DNA of 64,000 bases from contig WVSL01000006.1 in the NCBI GenBank assembly GCA_015689685.1, positions 186,001 through 250,000 of the forward strand, read 5' to 3'. Position 1 is the stretch's first letter, and each line of letters opens with the position of its first letter. Below, one piece after another: positions 22,620 to 31,315 of the stretch. Below the pieces are notes generated by a model. That model made no database searches. It was not told where the DNA came from and worked only from the letters and a program-made list of their open reading frames with translations. A program made the translations under genes and the position numbers. The stretch comes from Rhodobacterales bacterium HKCCE2091 (GTDB lineage: Bacteria > Pseudomonadota > Alphaproteobacteria > Rhodobacterales > Rhodobacteraceae).

Positions 22620-23152
22620 TCAGTTCGAGAACCGGGCCCGCAACGTCTCGACATCGAGCACCTTCTCGGTCAGCTCGTCGGGTTCCCACTCGCTCCGCTC
22701 CGTCTCGAAGAAACGGCCACCATAGACGTGCAGCGCGGCCGTGAGGCGGGGGATCGGATTGGTGACCGAATGGATGATGTCCGGGCCCATCGGGCAGGTG
22801 TCTCCGGTCCGCAGCGAACGCGCCCCGGCCGCTTCGATCCGCCCGTCCGGATCACCCTTGATGCGTCGCCAGAAGATGTTGTCCTCGCGCCCGCCATAGA
22901 TGCCGATCACCGCCCACATCTGGTGATTGTGCGGCGGCAGGACCATCGTGGGTTTCCACGCAAGGTTCAGGATGGTCAGGGTGTCCGACTCGTAGATGGC
23001 TGTATCCCCGGCTCTGTCGGCTCGCCGAGTGTATCGCGAACGGCGGACGGATCGGACATCGCCCGCGCCACCACCTCTGAAACCGCCTTGTGCGTGGGAT
23101 CGTCCTCGACCGCGTCCCTGCAATCCGAAACGAAACTTTCGAGATCAAACAT
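22620..23152 (-). pseudogene. Frameshifted cupin (double-stranded beta-helix metal protein)
   Basis: The protein starts in one frame at 23152 ([18 protein letters not shown], with GGGGAG ribosome site) and reaches LGEPTE near 23015. The rest is in another frame: [16 protein letters not shown], then the metal site [24 protein letters not shown] and DIIHSVTNP. One base too few or too many near 23010-23025 splits it. The combined product (~175 residues) resembles COG5553-type cysteine-dioxygenase-like enzymes. This could be a real mutation or a single-base sequence error. Confidence 0.75.
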
Positions 23153-23441
23153 CGCGCATCTCCCCATGATGCAGGGCATAGTATCACAAAACGATGGCCG
23201 GCGGTGCGGTTCATGCCGGACCCGGGGCAGGCCCACCATCGGCGCACGGTGTCGGGTGTTCGCGGTGTCGCCCGCAGAAGGACCCAAGCGGTACGAGCGT
23301 GGGTGTCATACGGGATCGTCCGACCGTCGCGGGACCGACCGGTTGGATCCCTGGCCGATCCCGCGGTGCGCCTTCCGTTCGTCTTGTGACACCCCCCGCA
23401 ATCCCCTAGAGATCCCCCGGACCACGCACCGAGAGATCCCC
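23153..23441. other. Intergenic stretch before proS
   Basis: No credible gene or RNA was seen in about 290 bases. The last 60 bases hold the proS promoter listed next. Confidence 0.5.
23384..23412 (+). promoter_or_regulatory. Probable proS promoter
   Basis: TTGTGA (23384-23389), 17 bases, TAGAGA (23407-23412), about 30 bases before the ATG. The AGAG run at 23431-23435 may serve as the ribosome site. Confidence 0.4.
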
Positions 23442-24779
23442 ATGCGCCTGACCCGCTACTTCCTGCCCGTCCTCAAGGAGACGCCCGCCGAGGCCCAGAT
23501 CGCGAGCCATCGGCTGATGCTGCGCGCGGGCATGATCCGGCAGCAGGCGGCGGGGATATATTCGTGGCTGCCGCTCGGGTTCAAGGTGCTGAAGCGGATC
23601 GAGCAGATCGTCCACGAGGAACAGCAGCGCGCGGGGCATATCCCGCTCCTGATGCCGACGGTCCAGCCCGCCGACCTGTGGCAGGAATCCGGGCGCTACA
23701 ACGCCTATGGTCCTGAAATGCTTCGGATCCGCGACCGGCACGACCGCGACATGCTATACGGGCCGACGAACGAGGAGATGATCACCGATATCTTCCGCTC
23801 CGCGATCTCGTCCTACAAGGACTTGCCGCTGACGCTCTACCACATCCAGTGGAAGTTCCGCGACGAGGTGCGCCCGCGTTTCGGCGTCATGCGGGGCCGC
23901 GAGTTCTACATGAAGGACGGCTACAACTTTGATCTGACGAAAGAAGATGCGCTTCACGCTTACAACCGCCACCTTGTCAGCTACCTGCGCACCTACGAGC
24001 GGATGGGGCTCCAGGCGATCCCGATGCGGGCGGATAGCGGGCCGATCGGGGGGGACGACACGCACGAGTTCCTGGTGCTGGCCGAGACCGGTGAATCGGA
24101 GGTGTTCTACGACAGCGAGATCACCGACCTGAAGTTCGGCGACCGCGAGATCGACTATGACAGCCACGAGGCCTGCGCGGCGATTCTGGCTGAATTTACA
24201 TCACGTTACGCCCGAACCGACGAGACCCATGACGAGGCGGTCTGGGCCAATGTCCCCGAGGATCGTCGCCGTGTCGCGCGGGGGATCGAGGTCGGGCAGA
24301 TCTTCTACTTCGGCACCAAGTATTCCGAGCCGATGGGCGCGATGGTGCAGGGGCCGGACGGCAAGCAGGTGCCGGTTCACATGGGATCGCACGGGATCGG
24401 GGTCAGCCGTCTCGTCGGCGCGATCATCGAGGCGTCGCACGACGACAAGGGCATCATCTGGCCCGAGGGCGTGACGCCGTTCCACTGCGGAATTGTCAAC
24501 CTCCGCCAAGGGGATAGCGCCACCGATGCGGCGTGCGAGAGCCTTTATTCCGCGCTGACCGCCGCCGGTCTGGAGCCACTTTACGACGACCGCGACGAGC
24601 GCGCGGGGGCCAAGTTCGCGAGCATGGACCTGATCGGCCTGCCCTGGCGGATCACCGTGGGTCCGCGCGGGCTGGAGAAGGGCGTGGTCGAGCTGACCTC
24701 GCGCCGCACCGGCGAGAGCGAGGAGCTGTCGGCCGAGGCCGCCGTGGAGCGGATCAAGGGCATCTACGCGGGCGTCTGA
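23442..24779 (+). CDS. proS: Prolyl-tRNA synthetase, short alphaproteobacterial type
   Basis: A 445-residue class II synthetase charging tRNA-Pro. Motif 1 region [20 protein letters not shown], motif 2 [27 protein letters not shown], and motif 3 [15 protein letters not shown] are all present. The N-terminal [19 protein letters not shown] is the family start. The length and direct joining of motifs 2 and 3 show that the ~180-residue editing insertion of long bacterial ProS is absent, as is usual for Alphaproteobacteria. An anticodon-binding domain follows from about residue 350. Confidence 0.96.
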   Translation: MRLTRYFLPVLKETPAEAQIASHRLMLRAGMIRQQAAGIYSWLPLGFKVLKRIEQIVHEEQQRAGHIPLLMPTVQPADLWQESGRYNAYGPEMLRIRDRHDRDMLYGPTNEEMITDIFRSAISSYKDLPLTLYHIQWKFRDEVRPRFGVMRGREFYMKDGYNFDLTKEDALHAYNRHLVSYLRTYERMGLQAIPMRADSGPIGGDDTHEFLVLAETGESEVFYDSEITDLKFGDREIDYDSHEACAAILAEFTSRYARTDETHDEAVWANVPEDRRRVARGIEVGQIFYFGTKYSEPMGAMVQGPDGKQVPVHMGSHGIGVSRLVGAIIEASHDDKGIIWPEGVTPFHCGIVNLRQGDSATDAACESLYSALTAAGLEPLYDDRDERAGAKFASMDLIGLPWRITVGPRGLEKGVVELTSRRTGESEELSAEAAVERIKGIYAGV

Positions 24780-25079
24780 CGCGGCCGGAAATCGACGCCG
24801 GTGTCGGAAATTTCCGACGCGTGTGTCGGGAATTTTCGACGGATCTGTCGGTTATCGCCGTTTCCTCCGCCCGATGCGAGCGGGGAGGGGCGGTGCCGTC
24901 CGATGTTCGGGGATGTTCCGAGGCACCGCGCGGCCCTCCGCAGAGGCGACAAGCTGCGCGACGACCCGCCCTCCTCCGGCCGACCGGAACCGGCACGGGC
25001 CGCTCGGGCGCGACCGCAGACGCGGCCCGCGTTTCGTGGCATACTCCGACCATTTCACGAAGGGAATTGGAGACACGTC
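24780..25079. other. 300-base gap after proS with tandem palindromes
   Basis: No gene was accepted. The start of the gap holds two tandem 16-base palindromes (listed next). The rest has no signal I recognise apart from a GGAG ribosome site for the next gene. Confidence 0.5.
24803..24840. repeat. Two tandem palindromes after proS
   Basis: GTCGGAAATTTCCGAC (24803-24818) is a perfect 16-base palindrome. GTCGGGAATTTTCGAC (24825-24840) is a near copy whose two mismatches are G-U pairs in RNA. They are six bases apart and begin 24 bases after the proS stop. They could be paired protein-binding sites or 3' stem-loops of the proS mRNA. Confidence 0.6.
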
Positions 25080-25496
25080 ATGGCCACGACCGACGACAAC
25101 AGGGCGGCGCTTGCCGCAGCGATCGAACACTGGGGCGCCTGCCGGGGGGCCAGCTACGATTGCTGGTTCGACATCATGACCGACGACATCCGGGTGACCT
25201 CTTTGCTGGATTCGCCCGGCCCGACCGAGATCCCGCAGGCGCGGGTCGGCAGGGACGGGGCGCGGGCCTACCTGGACGCGCTGACCGGCGCGAACGAGAT
25301 GATCGACTGGAGGGCCGACACGTTCATCGCGGAGGGCGACCGCGTCGTCGCGGTGGGCGAGACCTCGTGGCGGAGCCGGACCACGGGCCGGACGTTCCGC
25401 ACCCCGATCGTCATGGTCACGCGCTGGCGCGACGGGCGCATGTGCGAATACGCCGAGTATTTCGACACCGCGGCGGTGGCCTCCACCATGGCCTGA
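25080..25496 (+). CDS. SnoaL-like / NTF2-fold protein
   Basis: A 138-residue protein with the cone-shaped NTF2-like pattern: an N-terminal helix (AAIEHWGACRGASYDCWFDIMTDDIRVTSL), a central QARVGRDGARAYLDAL helix and C-terminal strands RVVAVGETSW and TPIVMVTRWRDGRMCEYAEYFD. Members act as small-molecule isomerases or hydrolases or are non-catalytic. The substrate is unknown. GGAG precedes ATG 25080. Confidence 0.75.
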   Translation: MATTDDNRAALAAAIEHWGACRGASYDCWFDIMTDDIRVTSLLDSPGPTEIPQARVGRDGARAYLDALTGANEMIDWRADTFIAEGDRVVAVGETSWRSRTTGRTFRTPIVMVTRWRDGRMCEYAEYFDTAAVASTMA

Positions 25497-25559
25497 GCCC
25501 ATCGCAACCGATCCGTCCCGTGATACGTTCGTCCCGAGGCGGATGCAGGACGGGCGGTG

Positions 25560-26054
25560 ATGCGGATCGTGACGCTGGTCGCGGGACTGATCGGGGCGGG
25601 GGCCTTCGCGCAGTTCCCGGAATACTCGCAGCAATACCTCCAGCGGCTCGCAGGGGCGGTGGACGAGCTGGGCGTCGTGGTGGCCGATTTCGACCGCTCC
25701 GCCGAGGGCGCGGGCATGGACCGGGACGAGGCGCTGAGGGCGCTCGCCGGCAACCCGTTCCTCGACAGCCGGCAGGCCGACATGACCCGCACCGTGACCC
25801 GCTACGAGGCGCTGTCGGACGACCTGGCGCGGATGCGCGGGGCGGGGCCGGTGGATCGGCTGACGGTGATGGCGGGAGGGATCGACCGGGATCTCGCCGC
25901 CCGGACCCTGGACGATTTCCGGCCCGCCGTGCCGGTGACCGCGACCGGCGGGGGTTTCGCCGCGGCGGGGTTCGCGGTGGCGGCGCTGGCCGCGTCGGGG
26001 CTCCGGCGGTTCTGCACCTGGGCCTTCGGCCGCCGCCGGGTGGTGAAACGCTAG
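25560..26054 (+). CDS. DUF2937 family membrane protein
   Basis: A 164-residue protein with a signal-like N-terminal helix (IVTLVAGLIGAGAFAQ), then the DUF2937 motif FPEYSQQYLQRLAGAVDELGVVV, a helical middle and a C-terminal helix followed by a basic tail (RRRVVKR). ATG 25560 is preferred over the GTG one codon upstream. Its stop overlaps the stop of the leftward GFA gene (CTAG shared by convergent stops at 26051-26054). The function is unknown. Confidence 0.8.
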   Translation: MRIVTLVAGLIGAGAFAQFPEYSQQYLQRLAGAVDELGVVVADFDRSAEGAGMDRDEALRALAGNPFLDSRQADMTRTVTRYEALSDDLARMRGAGPVDRLTVMAGGIDRDLAARTLDDFRPAVPVTATGGGFAAAGFAVAALAASGLRRFCTWAFGRRRVVKR

Positions 26055-26446
26055 AACCAGAGATCGCGCAGGGTGCGGCCGTCGCGGGGCAGGTCGTCGA
26101 AGCTGTGGAGCCCGTCGAAATGGTCGATGGGCAGGTCGAGCCAGGGCGCGGGATCGGCCAGCCGCATGTTCACGGCGGTCCAATGCCTGCCTTCGGCGTT
26201 CGGGCGGGTGGCGACGTAATGCGTGACGCAGCCGCAGGCGGGACAGAAGTGGAAGTCGATCGCGCCGCCATCGGCGCGGCGGTAGGTCCGCGTCGCGCCG
26301 GTCGCGTGGATCTCGTGGCCGATATGGCCGTAGGCCCAGAGCACGCCGTAGCGGCGGCAGATGGTGCAGTTACAGGCGGTGACGCTTTCGGGCGGCGGGT
26401 CGAGGCGCCAGCGGACGGCGCCGCAATGGCAGGCGCCCTCGACCAT
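26051..26446 (-). CDS. GFA-family zinc-binding protein, copy 2
   Basis: A 131-residue protein with the Cys pattern of glutathione-dependent formaldehyde-activating (GFA) domains: ACHCGAVRW, CNCTICRRYG and FHFCPACGCVTHY, which hold two zinc sites. Despite the family name, most members are of unknown function; some bind glutathione or a small thiol. It starts at ATG 26446, whose first base is shared with the stop of the upstream copy (TGATG), so it is translated after that gene. Confidence 0.88.
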   Translation of the reverse strand: MVEGACHCGAVRWRLDPPPESVTACNCTICRRYGVLWAYGHIGHEIHATGATRTYRRADGGAIDFHFCPACGCVTHYVATRPNAEGRHWTAVNMRLADPAPWLDLPIDHFDGLHSFDDLPRDGRTLRDLWF

Positions 26447-26841
26447 CAGGACCACATCTCGCGGATGGTGCGATGGTCGGGCGGAAGCGCGGTGAAGCTG
26501 TCGAGGCCTTCGAAATGGCGGATGGGGACGTCGAGGATCGGGCCGGGGTCGGTCATCCGCAGGTTGACGGCGGCGCGGGTGCGGCCATCGGGATGCGGCC
26601 GCGCCCCGGTCCAGGCGGTGACGCACCCGCAGGACGGGCAATGGTGGAAGTCGATGTCGCCGCTGTCGGCGCGGCGGTATCGGCGGGTTTCGCCGGTGAG
26701 GTGGAGGTCCTCGCCGAGCCAGCCATAGGCCCAGAGCGCGCCGTAGCGGGCGCAGATGGAGCAGTTGCAGGCGGTGGCGCTGTCGGGGAGCGCATCGAGC
26801 CGCCAGGTCGTGGCGTGGCAGTGGCAGGTGCCGGTGAGCAT
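26446..26841 (-). CDS. GFA-family zinc-binding protein, copy 1
   Basis: A 131-residue paralogue of the adjacent copy with the same cysteine layout (TGTCHCHATTW, CNCSICARYG, FHHCPSCGCVTAW). The copies share length and cysteine positions but differ at many residues, so the duplication is not recent. It is first in the two-gene leftward unit and overlaps the second by one base. ATG 26841 is chosen over a longer frame that would run into the low-GC island. Confidence 0.86.
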   Translation of the reverse strand: MLTGTCHCHATTWRLDALPDSATACNCSICARYGALWAYGWLGEDLHLTGETRRYRRADSGDIDFHHCPSCGCVTAWTGARPHPDGRTRAAVNLRMTDPGPILDVPIRHFEGLDSFTALPPDHRTIREMWS

Positions 26842-27194
26842 GGGGGGAGGGTGCGCTTGTGGGCGGGTGGGGGCAAGGGGGGATGTTGGGCAAGGGACCG
26901 AACCGATTTGAAGCTTAACGTGACTGAGGCTCGCCACTGGCCCATTGCGGCCTCGCGACCGGTGTCGAAATGCCGCGATGCAGCTTTCGCATTCCTGTCG
27001 TTCATGCATCCGGCAGCACTCCCCACACGACTACAACCGCAATGTGGGACAAGCGTCCAAAATTGCTATAAAGTTTCTGACGTCGAAGAACTTGCTTCGG
27101 CGGTTGTCGTTGTGTCGACATAACTCTTCGAGACTTGTCCAAGCTCGTGGGCTTGGCGCTGTAACACAATGCATTTCACAGCGGGGACCAACAC
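26842..27194. other. Gap at the left edge of a low-GC island
   Basis: About 350 bases without an accepted gene. Base composition falls sharply near 27000. The stretch holds a plausible promoter (next entry) and a leader of about 120 bases before the OLD-like gene. Confidence 0.5.
27045..27072 (+). promoter_or_regulatory. Possible promoter for the OLD-like nuclease gene
   Basis: TGGGAC (27045-27050), 16 bases, then TATAAA (27067-27072), the best -10 match in the area. It lies about 120 bases before the start codon. Confidence 0.35.
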
Positions 27195-29135
27195 TTGAGA
27201 ATTGCTACGATTATTTTAGAGAACTTCCGTTCCTACAAAACACTTACAAGGATTCCGATTTCCGGTCTTACAGGGATCATCGGAAAGAACGATGCTGGAA
27301 AATCTACGATACTTGAGGCACTGGACATCTTCTTTGAAGGCAAGGTCATCAAGATTGAGCAGAGTGACGCGAGTAAGGGCGGCGACGCTAAAAATGTAAG
27401 GATCGGTGTTGTCTTTGAGGACTTTCCGGCCGAAGTGATCCTCGATTCTAACGCGCTGACGACCCTCGCGGCAGAGCATCTTCTAAACGAAGATGGACAG
27501 CTCGAAATCCATAAAATCTATAACTGCCAAAACCAAACACCGAGGGCGACGATCTTTGCACAAGCCGTGCATCCAACTGTCGTAGGTGCGGACGAAGTTC
27601 TTCAGAAAACACAAGCCGAGCTACGCACGATCGTCAAAGAACGCGGGTTAGAAAACAACTGCAATCAAGCTGCAAACCCATCTATGCGGCAAGCGATCTA
27701 TGACTCCTTCGGAGAGCTCGCCCGGGCGTCGCGTTTAGTCCCGCTAAACGATCAAAACGGCAAAGCCGTGTGGACATCGCTTCAATCATATATGCCGTTA
27801 TTCGCGCTCTTTCAGTCGGATCGACCAAGCAGTGACCAGGACCCTGAAGTTCAAAATCCTATGAAGCTAGCGATTGAAAGGGCTTTGGATGAATTAGAGC
27901 CGCAATTGGAAGCAATAACCACGGAAGTGCATAGGCGGGCTCAGGAGACCGCACAGCGAACTCTGGACAAGCTCCGCGGGTCGTATCCTGCCATCGCGAA
28001 CACACTCGAACCGAAATTCAAGAAGCCGCCGTGGAAGAACATCTTTAAGCTTGATCTTGAGGCTGATGACGGGATTCCGCTGAACAAAAGGGGTTCTGGC
28101 GTTCGTCGTTTGGTTCTCATGAGCTTCTTTCAAGCGGAGGCTGAAAAGCGTCGAGCAGATGCACAAGCCGGACAAGCACCTCAGAGACGGGTGGTTTACG
28201 CTATTGAAGAGCCCGAGACTTCACAACACCCGGAAAGTCAGGAAAAGATAATTCGCGCACTTCGGGCTCTCTCAGAGGCTGGCGACCAAGTAATCTTAAC
28301 GACCCATGTACCTGCTCTAGCTGCATTGATCCCGCTTGAAAGCCTCCGGTTTGTTGATCGCGATCCCGCTTCCGATGACGTGCGCGTCAGAAGCGGCTCG
28401 GAGGGTGAGAACGTCTATGAGGAAGTCGCCGCTACCTTGGGAGTTCTTCCTGATCCGCTAGCGCAACAGGGCATCAAGGTGGCCGTACTTGTAGAAGGTA
28501 AGACGGACATCGACGCACTACAATCCATGGTCCAAGTTCTGCTTTCGGACGGCACGCTTGCAGGGTTTGATGAACAGTATGTGTTTTGGACCATCGGTGG
28601 AGGTGACAATACGCTCCAAGACTGGGTTGAGAGGCGCTATCTCGACAGACTGAATGTGCCTCAGGTGATGATCCAAGACTCCGATCGAACTAACGCTGCA
28701 CTGCCCGTAGCTCAGAAAAAGACTGATTGGCTTGCGGCCATGCAGGCAAAACCAAACACGACCGCATTCCTTACGCAAAAGAGAAGCATGGACAACTACT
28801 TCCACCCCGATGCCCTTGGGCGGCTGACAGGTGGTCTTGTCATAATTCCAGCCGCCGTTGATCTGGATTTTGTGAAAATGGCTGATGAGCTTTCGCAACA
28901 TCTTACTCAGGCGCGCAACAACGCAAACCAGAACGGATACAGCTACCAGCCTGAAGAGCACGATGGCACCGCCATCAATGGGACAAGTAAAAGCGCGTGC
29001 AAACGAATTATCTGCGCGCACATTATTCGGAATATGACTCCGGACGAGCTAAGGCAGCGCTCGCAATATCAGGACGGCGCGATCACACGCGACGAAGTTC
29101 TAGAGTGGATCAATGCCATTCAAGCCCATCTCTAG
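27195..29135 (+). CDS. OLD-like AAA ATPase with TOPRIM nuclease domain
   Basis: A 646-residue protein. The N-terminal ABC-like ATPase has Walker A GKNDAGKST (residues 30-38), a signature-like GSGVRRLVL (300 on), Walker B YAIEEPETSQH (Glu338-Glu339) and switch LTTHVPAL. The C-terminal TOPRIM domain has VLVEGKTDIDAL (Glu434), IGGGDN, and QDSDR (Asp495, Asp497), with an ENYL-like MDNYF after it. This is the overcoming-lysogenization-defect (OLD) architecture, a DNA nuclease often used in phage defence. The start is TTG with GGGGAC upstream. No helicase partner (GajB) is present. Composition of about 50% GC marks recent transfer. Confidence 0.82.
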   Translation: MRIATIILENFRSYKTLTRIPISGLTGIIGKNDAGKSTILEALDIFFEGKVIKIEQSDASKGGDAKNVRIGVVFEDFPAEVILDSNALTTLAAEHLLNEDGQLEIHKIYNCQNQTPRATIFAQAVHPTVVGADEVLQKTQAELRTIVKERGLENNCNQAANPSMRQAIYDSFGELARASRLVPLNDQNGKAVWTSLQSYMPLFALFQSDRPSSDQDPEVQNPMKLAIERALDELEPQLEAITTEVHRRAQETAQRTLDKLRGSYPAIANTLEPKFKKPPWKNIFKLDLEADDGIPLNKRGSGVRRLVLMSFFQAEAEKRRADAQAGQAPQRRVVYAIEEPETSQHPESQEKIIRALRALSEAGDQVILTTHVPALAALIPLESLRFVDRDPASDDVRVRSGSEGENVYEEVAATLGVLPDPLAQQGIKVAVLVEGKTDIDALQSMVQVLLSDGTLAGFDEQYVFWTIGGGDNTLQDWVERRYLDRLNVPQVMIQDSDRTNAALPVAQKKTDWLAAMQAKPNTTAFLTQKRSMDNYFHPDALGRLTGGLVIIPAAVDLDFVKMADELSQHLTQARNNANQNGYSYQPEEHDGTAINGTSKSACKRIICAHIIRNMTPDELRQRSQYQDGAITRDEVLEWINAIQAHL

Positions 29136-29422
29136 AACAGTTTTTCTGATGCTCGTCGGCAAAGAAATGGTAGTCGCTTGGCGAACCACTCTGTTTGTCA
29201 ACTAGGCTCACAACACAACAACGGCCTCAATGAAGTTAAGCGCAAATGCAATGATCCGAGAATGTCGGCTCTAGAATTTGCGGAATATCCCACTTGCCAA
29301 CACAGCGAAGGTCCGGAATCCGCCCTTAGTACAGTCCGCTCGTACACGCTGCAAGCGTCCGCTTCCCGCCCTTTCCGGCGGAGGCTGCGCTAATTTGAGA
29401 ATGCTGCTTCGCACCCACAAGA
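29136..29422. other. Gap at the right edge of the low-GC island
   Basis: No gene is supported; a 71-codon frame at 29178 has no ribosome site or recognisable content. Composition rises back toward the genome average across this stretch. Confidence 0.5.
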
Positions 29423-29446
29423 AAGGCGGCCCGCCAAGGCCGCCTT
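29421..29446 (-). terminator. Terminator of the peptide-binding protein gene
   Basis: On the minus strand AAGGCGGCC and GGCCGCCTT form a 9-bp stem (29438-29446 with 29423-29431) and the tail reads TTTCTTG. It lies 24 bases past the stop. Confidence 0.8.
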
Positions 29447-29469
29447 CGATCTGTCTCAGTCCCTCCGGC

Positions 29470-31104
29470 TCACGCCGACAACCCGATATCCAGCACGTGG
29501 ATCTCGTTGATCGGGTGGGTTTCCGCGCCGACCACGTTGCCGTTGTGGTGGCGGTAGTTGGAGCGCCAGTAGGGCTGGATGATGAGGCCCTCGTCGATCA
29601 TCAGCTGCTCGATCCGGGCCATGACCTCGCGGCGGGCGTCGGCGTCGGCGATGGAGGAGGCTTCCTCCAGCAGCGAGTCGAATTCCTCGCTGGCGAAGGC
29701 GGTCTCGTTCCAGGCGGCGCCGGACTTGTAGGCGAGCGTCAGGTTCTGCACGCCGAGCGGGCGGTGGCCCCAGTCGGTCGAGGAGAACGGGTAGTTCGCC
29801 CAGTCGTTCCAGAACGTGTTGCCCGGGTAGATCGTGCGGGTGACGTTGAACCCGGCCTCGCGCATCTGCGCCGCGAGCGCGTCCGAGGTCGGCCGCCGCC
29901 AGCTGTCGTCGATGGAGATCAGCTCGTGCTCGAAGTCGAGCTGGCCGGCTTCCTCCATCAGCGCGCGGGCCTGTTCCACGTCCTGCACCGCCGGCCCGAT
30001 ATCCGCGTATTCCGGGTGGATCGGGCAGACGTGGTGGTTTTCCGCGACCGTGCCCTGGCCGTTGTAGCCGAGTTCCAGCAGCACGTTGTTGTCGCAGCAG
30101 AGCGCGATGGCGCGGCGGACGCGGACATCGTCGTAGGGCGCGTGGGCCTGGTTGGTGCGCAGGACGAGCGTGTTGGCCGACAGCGCCTCGGACACGGTCC
30201 AGCCGATGGCGTTGAAGATGTCGACGTATTCGCCCACGGTCTCGTAGGTCATGTCGATCTCGCCGGCCTCGGCGGAGGCGACGTAGGCAGCCTGGTCGGT
30301 GCCGAGGTCGATGAACTCGACGGTGTCGAGATAGGCGCCGTTGCCCTCGTTCCACCAGGTGTGGTCGGGGTTCTTTTCCAGGAGCGCGCGGACGCCGACC
30401 TCGTAGTCCACCAGCCGGTAGGGGCCGGTGCCGACCTGGTTGTCGGCGGGGTTGCCGGAGAAGCCGTTCTGCACGATCGCCGCGGCGTAGTCGGACACGG
30501 TCGGGATGATCGTGATGTCGGGGCGCGACAGGGCGAGGCGCAGGGTCAGGTCGTCGACCACCTCGATCGCGCCCTCGGCCGCGCCGTCGCCGGCCTCGTT
30601 CTGGATCGCGCCGACGCGGGAGGCCATGGAGTTGCCTTCCATCGTGCTGTCGCACCAGCGGTCGAAGTTGTAGGCCACGTCCTCGGCGGTGAAGGGTGTG
30701 CCGTCGTTCCAGGTCACGCCGGGGCGGAGGTGCAGGACGTATTCCGTCGCGTCCTCGTTCACGTCCCAGGATTCGAGCAGCTTGCCCTCGAACGTCCCGT
30801 CGCGATTGTACTGGACGAGGTATTCGAGCCAGCCGCGGGTGATGTTGGCGACCTGCGGCCAGTCGTAGGTCGGCGGATCCTTCAGCGCGCGCACGTCCAT
30901 CTGGACGCGGAGCGTGCCGCCGGGCTGGACGTGGGCCTCGGCGCGGACGGGGCTCGGCATCCCGATCAGGCCATAGGCGGCCGCGGCACCGACGCCGAGC
31001 GCGGTGGCGCGGGTCAGGAACTCGCGCCGGGACAGCGTCCCGTCGGCGACTTCCCGCGCGTAGGCCAGCGCGGCGGGGTGGAGGGTCTTGGGGGAAAGTG
31101 TCAT
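29470..31104 (-). CDS. Tat-exported peptide/dipeptide-binding protein (ABC transporter)
   Basis: A 544-residue family-5 solute-binding protein. The N-terminus has a twin-arginine signal ([19 protein letters not shown]), so it is exported folded. The mature part shows [44 protein letters not shown] and VGTGPYRL, the usual peptide/nickel-binder hallmarks. I chose ATG 31104 (MTLSPKT); the longer frame adds an unlikely extension. No permease or ATPase genes are adjacent, so it is an orphan receptor. A strong terminator follows. Confidence 0.85.
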   Translation of the reverse strand: MTLSPKTLHPAALAYAREVADGTLSRREFLTRATALGVGAAAAYGLIGMPSPVRAEAHVQPGGTLRVQMDVRALKDPPTYDWPQVANITRGWLEYLVQYNRDGTFEGKLLESWDVNEDATEYVLHLRPGVTWNDGTPFTAEDVAYNFDRWCDSTMEGNSMASRVGAIQNEAGDGAAEGAIEVVDDLTLRLALSRPDITIIPTVSDYAAAIVQNGFSGNPADNQVGTGPYRLVDYEVGVRALLEKNPDHTWWNEGNGAYLDTVEFIDLGTDQAAYVASAEAGEIDMTYETVGEYVDIFNAIGWTVSEALSANTLVLRTNQAHAPYDDVRVRRAIALCCDNNVLLELGYNGQGTVAENHHVCPIHPEYADIGPAVQDVEQARALMEEAGQLDFEHELISIDDSWRRPTSDALAAQMREAGFNVTRTIYPGNTFWNDWANYPFSSTDWGHRPLGVQNLTLAYKSGAAWNETAFASEEFDSLLEEASSIADADARREVMARIEQLMIDEGLIIQPYWRSNYRHHNGNVVGAETHPINEIHVLDIGLSA

Positions 31105-31191
31105 GTCTTTGTGATCTCTCTGTTGGAGCTCGCAGGTTATCCTGTTCTTCATCGGTGGGGGGTCGCGTTCGCTCCCCCGGGGCCGATCTTA

Positions 31192-31244
31192 ACCGTGACG
31201 CACGGTAACGCAACCGGTTGATTGACTCGCGAGTCAATAACCGG
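31192..31244. promoter_or_regulatory. Operator-like inverted repeats between the binding protein and lolC
   Basis: ATTGACTCGCGAGTCAAT (31221-31238) is a perfect 18-base palindrome, flanked by CCGGTT (31214-31219) and AACCGG (31239-31244), so the repeat extends to about 31 bases with one extra G. A second repeat ACCGTG-ACG-CACGGT lies at 31192-31206. Both are in the intergene of two divergent genes and suit a dimeric repressor. Confidence 0.6.
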
Positions 31245-31315
31245 CGAGGGGTCGTGCCTTGACCCCGGCGCGGTTCGACAGCAGGTTCCGCGCCAACCAG
31301 TACGGGCAGGACAAG

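Noticed and set aside
27195-29135. Calling this locus a Gabija system
   Set aside because: Gabija needs a UvrD-like helicase GajB next to GajA. No such gene is here, so only an OLD-like label is supported.
29178-29393. 71-codon frame at the edge of the low-GC island
   Set aside because: No ribosome site, no recognisable content, and its composition shifts along its length. Not accepted as a partner of the OLD-like gene.
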